Positions 35,600 to 43,450 of a stretch of 64,000 nucleotides of DNA are shown in pieces. How positions within the stretch are numbered: the stretch's first letter is position 1; each line of letters opens with the position of its first letter. Source of the stretch: a bacterium HR40 (GTDB taxonomy: Bacteria; Pseudomonadota; Alphaproteobacteria; Geminicoccales; Geminicoccaceae). Location: positions 489,899-553,898 of the forward strand of contig BEIQ01000001.1 of assembly GCA_002898275.1 (NCBI GenBank), written 5' to 3'. A program made the translations under genes and the position numbers. Under the pieces are notes generated by a model. It did not search any database. It saw only the letters and a list, made by a program, of their open reading frames with translations, and had not been told where the DNA came from.

Positions 35600-36497
35600 G
35601 CCGCCTGCGCCTCTCCCGCTCGCCACGGGCTCCCCCGGCCTCGCCCTGTGCCGCCGGTTCGCGGAACCGGTTGAGCCAGGTCAGGCAGTTGGGGTCCTGA
35701 CCCATGAGCACATCGGCCGCCAGGACCGCCGTCATCTCTTCCTGGTGCAGGGGGTTCATGATCGCCGAGGTCATGCCACAGGCGATCGCCATCGACAGGA
35801 AGTGGGCGTTGAGGCCATGGCGATTGGGAAGGCCGAAGGAGATGTTGGAGGCCCCGCAGGTAGTATTGACCTTGAGCTCCTCGCGCAGCCTGCGGATCAG
35901 CCGGAAGGCGGCGCGCCCGGCTTGGCCCATGGCGCCAATCGGCATGACCAGAGGATCGACGATCACGTCGCAACGCGGGATGCCGTGATCCTCGGCGCGC
36001 TCGACGATCTTCTTGGCGACCGCGAAGCGGACGTCGGGATCCTCGCTGATGCCGGTCTCGTCGTTGGAGATGGCGATGACCGCGGCACCGTATTTCTTGA
36101 CCAGCGGCAACACCGCCTCCAGCCGCTCTTCCTCGCCGGTCACGGAATTGACGAGCGCCTTGCCCTTGTAGACCTGGAGTCCCGCCTCGAGGGCGGCGAC
36201 GATCGAACTGTCGATGGACAGCGGTACGTCCACCAGGGATTGGACGAGTTCGACGGTCTTGGCGAGGATCGCCGGCTCGTCGGCGAGCGGGATGCCGGCA
36301 TTGACATCGAGCATATGGGCGCCGGCCTCGACCTGGGCGATCGCGTCGCGCGCCACCGTCGAGAAATCGCCGGCGGCCATTTCGGCGGCGAGTTTTTTTC
36401 GTCCCGTCGGGTTGATGCGTTCGCCGATGATGACGAACGGCCGATCGAAGCCGATGACGACCTCGCGGGTGGCAGAACTGACGACGGTTTCCGTCAT
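35592..36497 (-). CDS. Methyltetrahydrofolate:corrinoid methyltransferase
   Basis: This 301-residue pterin-binding (DHPS-like) TIM barrel transfers a methyl group between a corrinoid protein and tetrahydrofolate. Motifs GERINPTGRKKLA, DVNAGIPLAD, IDSS, NDETGI, DPLVMPIGAMGQAG and CGASNISFGLPNRHGLN match MtgA/MtvA-type enzymes. The C-terminal tail is a charged Arg/Glu run without clear function. The start codon follows GAGGACTACCCGGATC. It lies between the 'virulence factor' gene and the activator gene on one transcript. Confidence 0.9.
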   Translation of the reverse strand: MTETVVSSATREVVIGFDRPFVIIGERINPTGRKKLAAEMAAGDFSTVARDAIAQVEAGAHMLDVNAGIPLADEPAILAKTVELVQSLVDVPLSIDSSIVAALEAGLQVYKGKALVNSVTGEEERLEAVLPLVKKYGAAVIAISNDETGISEDPDVRFAVAKKIVERAEDHGIPRCDVIVDPLVMPIGAMGQAGRAAFRLIRRLREELKVNTTCGASNISFGLPNRHGLNAHFLSMAIACGMTSAIMNPLHQEEMTAVLAADVLMGQDPNCLTWLNRFREPAAQGEAGGARGERERRRRRG

Positions 36498-36515
36498 GAT
36501 CCGGGTAGTCCTCGT

Positions 36516-36833
36516 TCAGCAACGCGCTTTGTCTTCGGGCTCCCGCCCGCCGTTTCGAGCGAGTGCGGCGAGCCGTTCGGGCGGGTAGGCGGCCTCGAGG
36601 GCAGCCGCGGCGCTTTCCGCCTCGGCCTCGAGATCATCCCCGCACGCTTCCGGTGTCCCCCTTCGCCACTCGGCGAGATAGGCGTCGGTTCCGGTGAGCC
36701 GCGCGCGCATCGCGGCGCGATCGATGGCTTCTTGGAATCGCGGGGCGAGCTCGCGGCGAGCCGTCCGCCGTCCCGCCCGCACGATCACCTGTGCCGGAAT
36801 GTCCCGCCAGTAGACGATGATCCGTTCTGCCAT
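36516..36833 (-). CDS. Small 'virulence factor' family protein of corrinoid clusters
   Basis: This 105-residue protein matches the family annotated 'virulence factor' that regularly sits in alphaproteobacterial corrinoid methyl-transfer clusters: AERIIVYWRDIPAQVIVRAG near the N-terminus and a helical, Glu/Ala-rich C-terminus. The name is historical; a real role is not established. The ATG at 36833 lies 200 bases inside the DUF1638 frame, and the stop is 18 bases before the methyltransferase start. Confidence 0.75.
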   Translation of the reverse strand: MAERIIVYWRDIPAQVIVRAGRRTARRELAPRFQEAIDRAAMRARLTGTDAYLAEWRRGTPEACGDDLEAEAESAAAALEAAYPPERLAALARNGGREPEDKARC

Positions 36834-37443
36834 CCGCGCTGCTCCGCACCGCCCGCTCGACGAAGGCCGCGAGTTCGCCGTATCCGACCCATCTGTACTC
36901 GTGGCGCAGGCCGAGGAACTGGGCCGCTCGTCGCCCCATGTCCAGCAGCTCCGCGTCATCCACTTGCGCGAGATGGACGAGCCTCTGGTAGTTGCCGAAG
37001 TAGACCGGCAGCAGTTCGGGATGGCGGTCGAGCCCGAGACCGCGGACGATCAGGCTGTCGAAATGCCGCACCAGATAGTCGGTGAGGTAGAAAGTGGCGG
37101 GATCTCGCTCCGCTTCCGCGAGAAAGGCCTCGACGCCGCGGTAGAAGGCATAGCAATGCGGGCCACGGATGCGCTCGACGCCGTGGCGCTCGAGCACGCG
37201 GTCGAGCTCTCCGCCGGTGCCGCAATCGGCGTAGGCGACGAAGATGCGACGGAAGCCGCGAGCGCGCAGCTCCGCGAGCTTTGCATCCACCACCGCCGGG
37301 ATGCGCTCGGGACGATTGTGCAGGATCGCCGGCGCGCACACCAGTTCGACTTGCGCCAAGCCCGACTGGGCGAGGAGCGCGCCGATCTCGCGCGCCAGCG
37401 CGCCACAAGCCAGGATCGCCACGGAGGGTGTCGGCTCGGTCAT
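36634..37443 (-). CDS. DUF1638 domain protein
   Basis: This protein of 269 predicted residues begins MTEPTPSVAILACGALAREI, with AAG-rich GAAGGAC upstream. Cys-containing blocks (ILACGALA, ADCGTGGEL, GPHCYAFYRGVEAF) and LPVYFGNYQRLVHLAQ are the DUF1638 hallmarks. The family is a constant neighbour of corrinoid methyltransferase genes; its biochemical role is unknown. The conserved part ends near residue 205 (GYGELAAFVERAV); the last ~65 residues run in a frame overlapping the next gene and look unrelated to the family, so the natural stop may have been lost. Confidence 0.8.
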   Translation of the reverse strand: MTEPTPSVAILACGALAREIGALLAQSGLAQVELVCAPAILHNRPERIPAVVDAKLAELRARGFRRIFVAYADCGTGGELDRVLERHGVERIRGPHCYAFYRGVEAFLAEAERDPATFYLTDYLVRHFDSLIVRGLGLDRHPELLPVYFGNYQRLVHLAQVDDAELLDMGRRAAQFLGLRHEYRWVGYGELAAFVERAVRSSADGRTDHRLLAGHSGTGDRAGGTADGSPRARPAIPRSHRSRRDARAAHRNRRLSRRVAKGDTGSVRG

Positions 37444-37453
37444 TTTCCGTCCT

Positions 37454-38161
37454 TCACGCTCCCGCCGCGAGCCGGTTGTGCCGCTTGGCCATGAGCGCCT
37501 TTGCGGTTTCCACGGCGACCGCGGCGTCGCGACAATAGGCATCGGCGCCGATGGCCTCGGCGAAGGCCTCGTTGAGGGGCGCGCCGCCGACGAGCACGAT
37601 GTAGTCGTCGCGGATGCCGCGCTCCACCAGGGTATCGATCACCACCTTCATGTACGGCATCGTCGTGGTGAGCAGCGCCGACATGCCGAGGATCTGGGGC
37701 CGATGCTGCTCCAGGGCGGCGAGGAACTTGTCGACGTCGCAGTTGATCCCGAGGTCGATCACCTCGAACCCGGCGCCTTCCATCATCATCGCCACGAGGT
37801 TCTTGCCGATGTCGTGAATGTCACCCTTGACCGTGCCGATCACCATCTTGCCGATCGGTGGCGCCCCGGTCTCGGCGAGCAGCGGCCGCAGGATCGCCAT
37901 GCCGCCCTTCATGGCGTTGGCGGCGAGCAGGACTTCCGGGACGAACAGGATGCCATCGCGGAAATCCACACCGACGATGCGCATGCCCTCGACCAGCGCC
38001 TCCGTGAGCACCCGGTAGGGCTGCCAGCCGCGCTCGAGGAGGATGCGCACGCCCTCCTCGACCTCGTCCTTGAGACCGTCGTAGAGGTCGTCCTGGATCT
38101 GCTTGACGAGTTCCTCGTCGTCGAGCTCCCGAAGATCGAGTTCCTCGCCTTGCTGACTCAT
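37454..38161 (-). CDS. Corrinoid (B12-binding) protein of methyl-transfer system
   Basis: This 235-residue two-domain corrinoid protein carries the methyl group. The N-terminal four-helix cap domain (residues 15-100) includes MRIVGVDFRDGILFVPEVLLAANAM. The C-terminal Rossmann-like B12 domain has the cobalt-ligand His116 in GDIHDIGKN, then SALLTTTM and GGAP. It resembles MtgC/MtbC/MttC proteins. The ATG at 38161 follows GGGAGATG. It is the first gene of the operon, so its promoter must lie within 38162-38430, shared with divergent queF. Confidence 0.92.
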   Translation of the reverse strand: MSQQGEELDLRELDDEELVKQIQDDLYDGLKDEVEEGVRILLERGWQPYRVLTEALVEGMRIVGVDFRDGILFVPEVLLAANAMKGGMAILRPLLAETGAPPIGKMVIGTVKGDIHDIGKNLVAMMMEGAGFEVIDLGINCDVDKFLAALEQHRPQILGMSALLTTTMPYMKVVIDTLVERGIRDDYIVLVGGAPLNEAFAEAIGADAYCRDAAVAVETAKALMAKRHNRLAAGA

Positions 38162-38430
38162 CGCGCATCTCCCACGACAATTGGCCGCAGCGCCCGGTGT
38201 CGCCCGCCCTAGCCGCTGCACCCGCACCACGCTTCAGCTGCCGCGACAGCCCGGCACAAGAAAGCGACAGGCCGACCGCCACGGCTCCCATCATGTGGAT
38301 CCCGCACCCCGGAAGTTAACGACCGCCCGGCGCGGTGGGGAAAGAAAGCCGAGTGCCTTGTCGGTTCGCGCCGGGGTTCCCATGTCGCACGAGCGACGGG
38401 CGAATCCGCAGGCGAGGTGCAGAACGAGCG
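38162..38430. other. Divergent promoter region between corrinoid operon and queF
   Basis: No gene was supported in these 269 bases. Small open frames have hydrophobic starts but no ribosome binding sites. I looked for a cobalamin riboswitch (B12 box) and a preQ1 riboswitch and saw neither. A short GTTAAC-containing segment near 38316-38321 is the only AT-rich part. Confidence 0.5.
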
Positions 38431-38895
38431 ATGGCGGGCGAGGCCTACGGCGGACTGACGCAACTCGGGCGCCCCACCGTTCTCCCGGCGAGTCCGGGGG
38501 AAGCCGTGCTCGAAACCGTGCCCAATCCGCATCCCGGGACGCTCTATCTCGTGCGCTTCACTTGCCCGGAGTTCACCTGCCTGTGCCCGATCACCGGCCA
38601 GCCGGATTTCGCCCATTTCGTCATCGACTATGTGCCCCGGGAACGCATCGTCGAGAGCAAGTCGCTCAAACTCTATCTCGCGAGCTTTCGCAACCACGGC
38701 AGTTTCCACGAGGCCTGCACGGTCGGCATCGGCAAGCGCCTGGTCGAAGTCCTCGCTCCGCTGTGGCTGAGAATCGGCGGATATTGGTATCCACGCGGCG
38801 GCATCCCGATCGACGTGTTCTGGCAAACCGGCGAACCTCCGCCGGGCCTGTGGCTTCCCGACCAAGGGGTGCCACCCTATCGCGGTCGCGGCTGA
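38431..38895 (+). CDS. queF: NADPH-dependent 7-cyano-7-deazaguanine reductase
   Basis: This 154-residue tunnelling-fold enzyme reduces preQ0 to preQ1 in queuosine biosynthesis. The catalytic Cys52 lies in [13 protein letters not shown] with the conserved Asp following, and the substrate Glu is in [10 protein letters not shown]. Length matches the short, YkvM-type QueF. The ATG at 38431 is the start that gives the family N-terminus; an in-frame upstream ATG at 38335 is less likely. No preQ1-type riboswitch was recognised in the 269-base region upstream. Confidence 0.93.
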   Translation: MAGEAYGGLTQLGRPTVLPASPGEAVLETVPNPHPGTLYLVRFTCPEFTCLCPITGQPDFAHFVIDYVPRERIVESKSLKLYLASFRNHGSFHEACTVGIGKRLVEVLAPLWLRIGGYWYPRGGIPIDVFWQTGEPPPGLWLPDQGVPPYRGRG

Positions 38896-38980
38896 ACCGT
38901 TCGGTAACCGACCGTTAACCAAGACGTGGCAGGCTCTCCGGCGGCGTCGGTGGACGGCTCGTGCCGGAGGGGAGAAAGCC

Positions 38981-39397
38981 ATGGCGTTCGTCGCTGCGCT
39001 GTCGCTGGGCGGGGGCGACACGGTCGAGGTCTTCGTCGATCCCGCGCCACGCGAATGGCGGGAGCTCGAGGCCGCTGTCGACCCAGTCGACGGCGTTCGA
39101 GCCTATCTCGTGGGCAACCGGCTCTATGCCTGGCTTCCGGCGGCGCTGCACGAAGAGGTGGCACCCTTGCTGCGTCCGCTCCTCGCCGGCACCCAGGACA
39201 CCGATGACTGGCTGCCGCTTGCCATCGTGCCGGCGCTGCAGCTCGTGAACGTCACGACGAGCCTGGCGGTGGGCGAAGAAAAGCGGGTTGCGGCGGACCG
39301 TGTCGAGCGCCGGATCCGGCGTTGCCCGGCGCTGCGACGGCGGTTCCGCGAAGGACTGCTGGTGCGGCATAGCTGGAGGCTGCGCCAGGCGGCCTGA
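38981..39397 (+). CDS. Conserved-looking hypothetical protein, 138 residues
   Basis: The ATG at 38981 has an excellent GGAGGGGAG site upstream. The product starts MAFVAALSLGGGDTVEVFVDPAPREW and ends in a strongly basic Arg-rich stretch (RVERRIRRCPALRRRFREG). There is no signal peptide or membrane helix. I do not recognise a family. It sits between queF and copA on the same strand, but the copA promoter begins immediately after its stop. Confidence 0.65.
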   Translation: MAFVAALSLGGGDTVEVFVDPAPREWRELEAAVDPVDGVRAYLVGNRLYAWLPAALHEEVAPLLRPLLAGTQDTDDWLPLAIVPALQLVNVTTSLAVGEEKRVAADRVERRIRRCPALRRRFREGLLVRHSWRLRQAA

Positions 39398-39401
39398 ACC
39401 C

Positions 39402-39433
39402 TTGACCTTCCCGTCGCGGGAAGGACCATCTCG
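39402..39433 (+). promoter_or_regulatory. CueR-type operator and promoter of copA
   Basis: A TTGACC -35 (39402-39407) overlaps a perfect dyad CCTTCCCG (39406-39413) / CGGGAAGG (39417-39424). The -10-like CATCTC begins 19 bases after the -35, the stretched spacer typical of MerR-family promoters. The pattern agrees with CueR/HmrR sites in front of copper-export ATPases. Confidence 0.75.
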
Positions 39434-39463
39434 TGCGAGGATGCAGCCGCAGGGAGAGCCGGA

Positions 39464-41890
39464 GTGGCAACAGAGCTCGTCATGGCGGAGGCCGGCTCGA
39501 AAGCGGAGACTGTCCGCCTCCAGGTGCGGGTCGAGGGGCTGAGCTGCGCCTCGTGTGCGGCCCGGGTCGAGAAGGCCTTGCGGGCGGTACCCGGGATACG
39601 CCAGGCGAACGTCAATCTCGCCCTCGGAACCGCCGAGTTGTGGGTCGATCCCCGAAGCGATCTCGAGGCTGCGGTGGCAGCCGTGGCGCGCGCCGGCTAC
39701 CAGTTGGCGACCCAGGAGATCGCTCTGGCGATCCGCGGCATGAGCTGTGCGAGCTGTGTGCGGCGGATCGAGAGCGCGCTGCGGGCCCTGCCTGGGGTGC
39801 TCGAGGCGAGTGTCAATCTAGCGCTGGCGCGGGCGGACGTGCGGGTGCTCGCGGATGCCGTCACCCGGGAGGACTTGATCGCTGCGGTCCGCAGCGCTGG
39901 CTACGAGGCCGCCCCGATCGAAGCCGAGGGCGGCGCGGCGCCGGCTCGCGCCAAAGAGGGCGTGCTCGCGGCGTTGACCTTGGCGCTCGCGGCCGTGCTC
40001 ACCCTGCCGCTCGTCATCCAGATGGTGGCGCGGGCCCTCGGCTTGCCCTTCCACCTGTCCCCCTGGCTCGAGCTCGGGTTGGCGACTCCGGTCCAGTTTG
40101 TCGCCGGTGCCCGTTTCTACCGTCGTGCCTTCGAGGGCCTGCGTGCCGGCACCGGCAACATGGACTTGCTCATCGCCCTCGGCACCTCGGCCGCGTTTGG
40201 CTACAGCCTGGCCTTGCTGTGGCAGCTGGGCGAGGCGGCAGCCGGACATCTCTACTTCGAGGCGTCGGCGGTCATCGTCACCGCGACCCTCGCCGGCAAG
40301 TGGCTCGAGGAACGGGCGAAGCGCAGTGCCGCCGAGGCCATCCGCAGGCTGATGGCGCTGCGGCCGGAACAGGCGCGGGTGCTGCGCGAGGGAGTCGAGA
40401 TCGAGGTCCCGGTCGCCGAGGTCAGGGTGGGGGATATCGTCATCGTCCGGCCGGGCGAGCGTGTGCCGGTGGACGGGCGGATCCTCGACGGCGAGAGCGA
40501 ATTCGACGAGGCGTTGGTCACCGGGGAGAGCATGCCGGTACGCCGCAGCGCTGGCGATCCCGTGATCGCGGGCGCCCTCAATGGGCCGGGGTTGGTTCGC
40601 ATCGAGGCGCTCAGGGTCGGGCGCGACACCACCCTCGCCCGCATTGCGCGGCTCGTGGAACGGGCGCAGGCCGGCAAGGCGCCGATCCAGCGCCTCGTCG
40701 ATCGCATCAGCGGCATTTTCGTCCCGGTGGTGGTCGCCATCGCAGTCCTGACCTTCGCCGTCTGGTGGCTCGTGGCCGGTGAACTCGAGGCGGCACTGGT
40801 GGCGGCGGTGTCGGTGCTGGTGATTGCCTGCCCCTGCGCCCTCGGCCTCGCGACCCCGACTGCCCTCGTCGCCGGCACCGGGGCGGCGGCACGTGCCGGC
40901 ATCCTGATCCGGGACATCGAGACCCTCGAGCGCGCGCACGCCGTCGACACGGTGGTGTTCGACAAGACGGGAACCCTGACCGAGGGGCGTCCGGATCTCG
41001 TCGACCTGCTGCCGGCCGGGCTCTCTCCCGAGGAGCTGCTGCAGCTGGTCGCCTCGGCCCAGCAGGGTAGCGAGCATCCCCTCGGGCGGGCAACGGTGCG
41101 AGCGGCCGAGGAGCGCGGTCTTCCCCTCGGGCGCCTGGAGACCTTTCGCGCCGTGCCCGGACAGGGCGTGGAAGCGCGGGTCGGGGGACGGATCGTCCGT
41201 ATCGGACGCCCGGAGTTCGTCGGGCTCGTGGGCGAAGGTTGGCGCGAGCAGGGGGAGAAGCTGGAAAAGCAGGCCAAGACCGTGGTGGCGGTCGCGGTCG
41301 ACGACCGTTTCGCCGGCCTGCTGGCATTCGCCGACCGGCCACGACCGGATGCCGCTGGGGCGGTACGAGAACTGCGCCGACGCGGGCTCCTCGTGGTGCT
41401 GCTGAGCGGCGACAACCGGGCGACTGCCGAGGCCGTGGCCGGGGAGCTCGGTATCGAGCGCGTGCTCGCGCCGGTGCGGCCGCAGGACAAGGTCAATGCG
41501 ATCGCCGAACTGCAGCGCGAAGGACGAGTCGTGGCCATGGTCGGCGACGGCATCAACGACGCCCCGGCGCTGGCTACCGCCGATGTCGGGATCGCCATGG
41601 GTACCGGGGCGGACGTGGCGCTCGAGACGGCGGGCATCACCCTCGCTCGGCCGCGGCCCTCGCTAGTGCCCGCCGCCCTCGACATCGCCCGCGCCACCCG
41701 TCGAAAGATCTGGCAAAACCTGTTTTGGGCGTCGATTTACAATCTCGCGGGGATTCCGCTCGCCGCATTCGGTCTCCTCAATCCCGCTGTCGCCGGTGTG
41801 GCGATGGCGATGAGCAGTGTGAGCGTGGTGACCAACGCCCTGACCCTGCGTGGATGGAGGCCGGCGGCGGTGGAGGAGGTCGAGGGGTGA
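39464..41890 (+). CDS. copA: Copper-exporting P1B-type ATPase
   Basis: This 808-residue Cu(I) efflux pump has two N-terminal heavy-metal domains with GLSCASC (Cys28, Cys31) and GMSCASC (Cys95, Cys98). The membrane metal site CPC lies in VIACPCALGLATPTAL, the actuator motif is TGES, the phosphorylation motif is DKTGTLTEG, the conserved HP pair is SEHPLG and the hinge is VGDGINDAPAL. The start is GTG with GGGAGAG upstream. It overlaps cueR by four bases (GTGA), so the pump and its regulator are one unit under the CueR operator. Confidence 0.96.
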   Translation: MATELVMAEAGSKAETVRLQVRVEGLSCASCAARVEKALRAVPGIRQANVNLALGTAELWVDPRSDLEAAVAAVARAGYQLATQEIALAIRGMSCASCVRRIESALRALPGVLEASVNLALARADVRVLADAVTREDLIAAVRSAGYEAAPIEAEGGAAPARAKEGVLAALTLALAAVLTLPLVIQMVARALGLPFHLSPWLELGLATPVQFVAGARFYRRAFEGLRAGTGNMDLLIALGTSAAFGYSLALLWQLGEAAAGHLYFEASAVIVTATLAGKWLEERAKRSAAEAIRRLMALRPEQARVLREGVEIEVPVAEVRVGDIVIVRPGERVPVDGRILDGESEFDEALVTGESMPVRRSAGDPVIAGALNGPGLVRIEALRVGRDTTLARIARLVERAQAGKAPIQRLVDRISGIFVPVVVAIAVLTFAVWWLVAGELEAALVAAVSVLVIACPCALGLATPTALVAGTGAAARAGILIRDIETLERAHAVDTVVFDKTGTLTEGRPDLVDLLPAGLSPEELLQLVASAQQGSEHPLGRATVRAAEERGLPLGRLETFRAVPGQGVEARVGGRIVRIGRPEFVGLVGEGWREQGEKLEKQAKTVVAVAVDDRFAGLLAFADRPRPDAAGAVRELRRRGLLVVLLSGDNRATAEAVAGELGIERVLAPVRPQDKVNAIAELQREGRVVAMVGDGINDAPALATADVGIAMGTGADVALETAGITLARPRPSLVPAALDIARATRRKIWQNLFWASIYNLAGIPLAAFGLLNPAVAGVAMAMSSVSVVTNALTLRGWRPAAVEEVEG

Positions 41891-42297
41891 ACATCGGCGA
41901 GGCGGCGCGTGCGAGCGGGCTGCCGGCGAAGACCCTGCGCTACTACGAGGCGATCGGCCTGGTCGTGCCCGCTCACCGGCAACCGAACGGCTACCGAGAC
42001 TACAGCGAGACCGACGTCCGTCGGCTGCGTTTCGTCCAGCGCGCCCGCTCGCTAGGTTTCTCGGTCGCCGAATGCCGCGAGCTCCTCGCGCTCTACGCGG
42101 ATCGCGGACGCACCAGCGCGGAAGTGCGCCGCATCGCCCTCGCTCGGATCGCCGCGATCGAGCGCAAGCTTCGCGAACTCGAGGGAATGCGACGCGCCCT
42201 CCTCCATCTCGTCGAACGCTGTTCCGGGGATTCTCGGCCCGACTGTCCCATCCTCGACGATCTCGCCGGCGAGGACGACGACCAAGGCGCTGCCTGA
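41887..42297 (+). CDS. cueR: Copper-responsive MerR-family regulator CueR/HmrR
   Basis: This 136-residue activator has an N-terminal winged helix-turn-helix (MNIGEAARASGLPAKTLRYYEAIGL), a dimerisation helix and a metal-binding loop. Cys112 and Cys120 in RCSGDSRPDCPIL match the two Cu(I) ligand positions of CueR, including numbering. It presumably activates copA and itself from the operator at 39402-39433. The start is a GTG inside the copA stop region. Confidence 0.92.
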   Translation: MNIGEAARASGLPAKTLRYYEAIGLVVPAHRQPNGYRDYSETDVRRLRFVQRARSLGFSVAECRELLALYADRGRTSAEVRRIALARIAAIERKLRELEGMRRALLHLVERCSGDSRPDCPILDDLAGEDDDQGAA

Positions 42298-42365
42298 GCG
42301 CGGCGCTCGCGCGGCAAGGGGGGAAAGCCGGTCGGCGGCATCGGCCAGGCCATCCCTGGCCTCCC

Positions 42366-43367
42366 TCAGCCCCGTTGGGGTACGAGGCGATAGCGAGCGA
42401 GGGTCCGGCGAGCGAGAGTCCCCAGTCGCACCGTCTCCTCCCGTTCGATTCCCACCGGCCACCAGCTGCCGGGATCGAACCGCCACACCGTATGGCGCAC
42501 GAAGTCGCCAGGGGGGAGCCCTTCGAGCGTCTTCTCCCGGCTTTGCGGGTCGAGACTGGCGATGACCGCCTGAAGACCGGGAAAACGCGCGAGCACTTCG
42601 GCCGGTGCGATCGGTTCGGCGAGGCTCTCCGTCCTCTCCACCACGAGGAGCCGCTCTCCGCGCGCATCCTGTTGCCAATCCGCTCGCTCCTGCACGAGCA
42701 GCCGCTGCGCCTTCTCGCCCAGCACTGCGACGACACGGCTCTCCTCGCGCGTCACCGCGCTCGCGACCACCAGGCTCCGGCCGGCGAGGTCCAGCACCAC
42801 AGCCGGATCCTGGAGATGCACGGCGTCGAAGCGGGCGTCCGGCGCTGCGGCGAGATCGAAAAAGGGCTGTGCCATCCGTTCTGCCGCGTCCTGCGCCTGG
42901 GCGGCGGGAAGGCCGCGGGCGGTGAGGTCCTCCACGATCGCCTCGGCGGCGCGCGCGACGGCAGAGCGCAGCGAGGCTCGCACGCCGGCCCGCTCGGCGA
43001 TGCCGAGCGGGCGGCGAGCGGCATCGGTCGCCAGCACGAAGGCGAGCCCCTCGACGATGGTGCTCAGCCTGCGGGTCACCTCCGGCAGGTCCCCCGGCAC
43101 CAGTTGCGGATCGATGCGCTCGATCCGCCAGACCAACCGGTGGCCATGCGGATTTTCCGCGACGACCCCGAGACGGGCGAGGGTGCGGCTCTTCGCCTCG
43201 ACCAGCCACTGACCGTCGTGCTCGACCGCGCGCTCGCGCTCGATGTCGATCGAGACCATCGTCCCCGGCACGAGGCGCGGGGCGACCGTCACCGTTTCCG
43301 TCGCTTGCGCCACGCGCAGAGACGCGAGGAGGACGGCGAGGATGGCGACACGCAAAACGGCGCACAT
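42366..43367 (-). CDS. Exported protein of unknown function
   Basis: This 333-residue product begins with a signal peptide (MCAVLRVAILAVLLASLRVAQA, cleavage near residue 22). The mature part is rich in beta-strand patterns and includes a DPQSREKTLEGL segment and the C-terminal GSWWPVGIEREETVRLG. No catalytic motif or membrane anchor is evident, and I do not recognise a family. The ATG at 43367 has GAGG about seven bases upstream. It follows radC on the same strand after about 80 bases. Confidence 0.65.
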   Translation of the reverse strand: MCAVLRVAILAVLLASLRVAQATETVTVAPRLVPGTMVSIDIERERAVEHDGQWLVEAKSRTLARLGVVAENPHGHRLVWRIERIDPQLVPGDLPEVTRRLSTIVEGLAFVLATDAARRPLGIAERAGVRASLRSAVARAAEAIVEDLTARGLPAAQAQDAAERMAQPFFDLAAAPDARFDAVHLQDPAVVLDLAGRSLVVASAVTREESRVVAVLGEKAQRLLVQERADWQQDARGERLLVVERTESLAEPIAPAEVLARFPGLQAVIASLDPQSREKTLEGLPPGDFVRHTVWRFDPGSWWPVGIEREETVRLGTLARRTLARYRLVPQRG

Positions 43368-43450
43368 GTCGAGCCTCGGAGGGCTGGCCAGGAGGTCGAG
43401 GAGTGGCTGCGGCGACCTTATAGCGGCAAGCCCGCGGCGCGTCAGCGCCA

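Noticed and set aside
37821-38294. Frame with a signal-peptide-like start (MMGAVAVGLSLSCAGLS) upstream of the corrinoid gene
   Set aside because: It overlaps the corrinoid protein frame for most of its length, lacks a ribosome binding site and becomes Arg-rich shadow sequence.
38162-38430. Cobalamin or preQ1 riboswitch
   Set aside because: No B12 box or preQ1-I/II aptamer pattern was seen between the corrinoid operon and queF.
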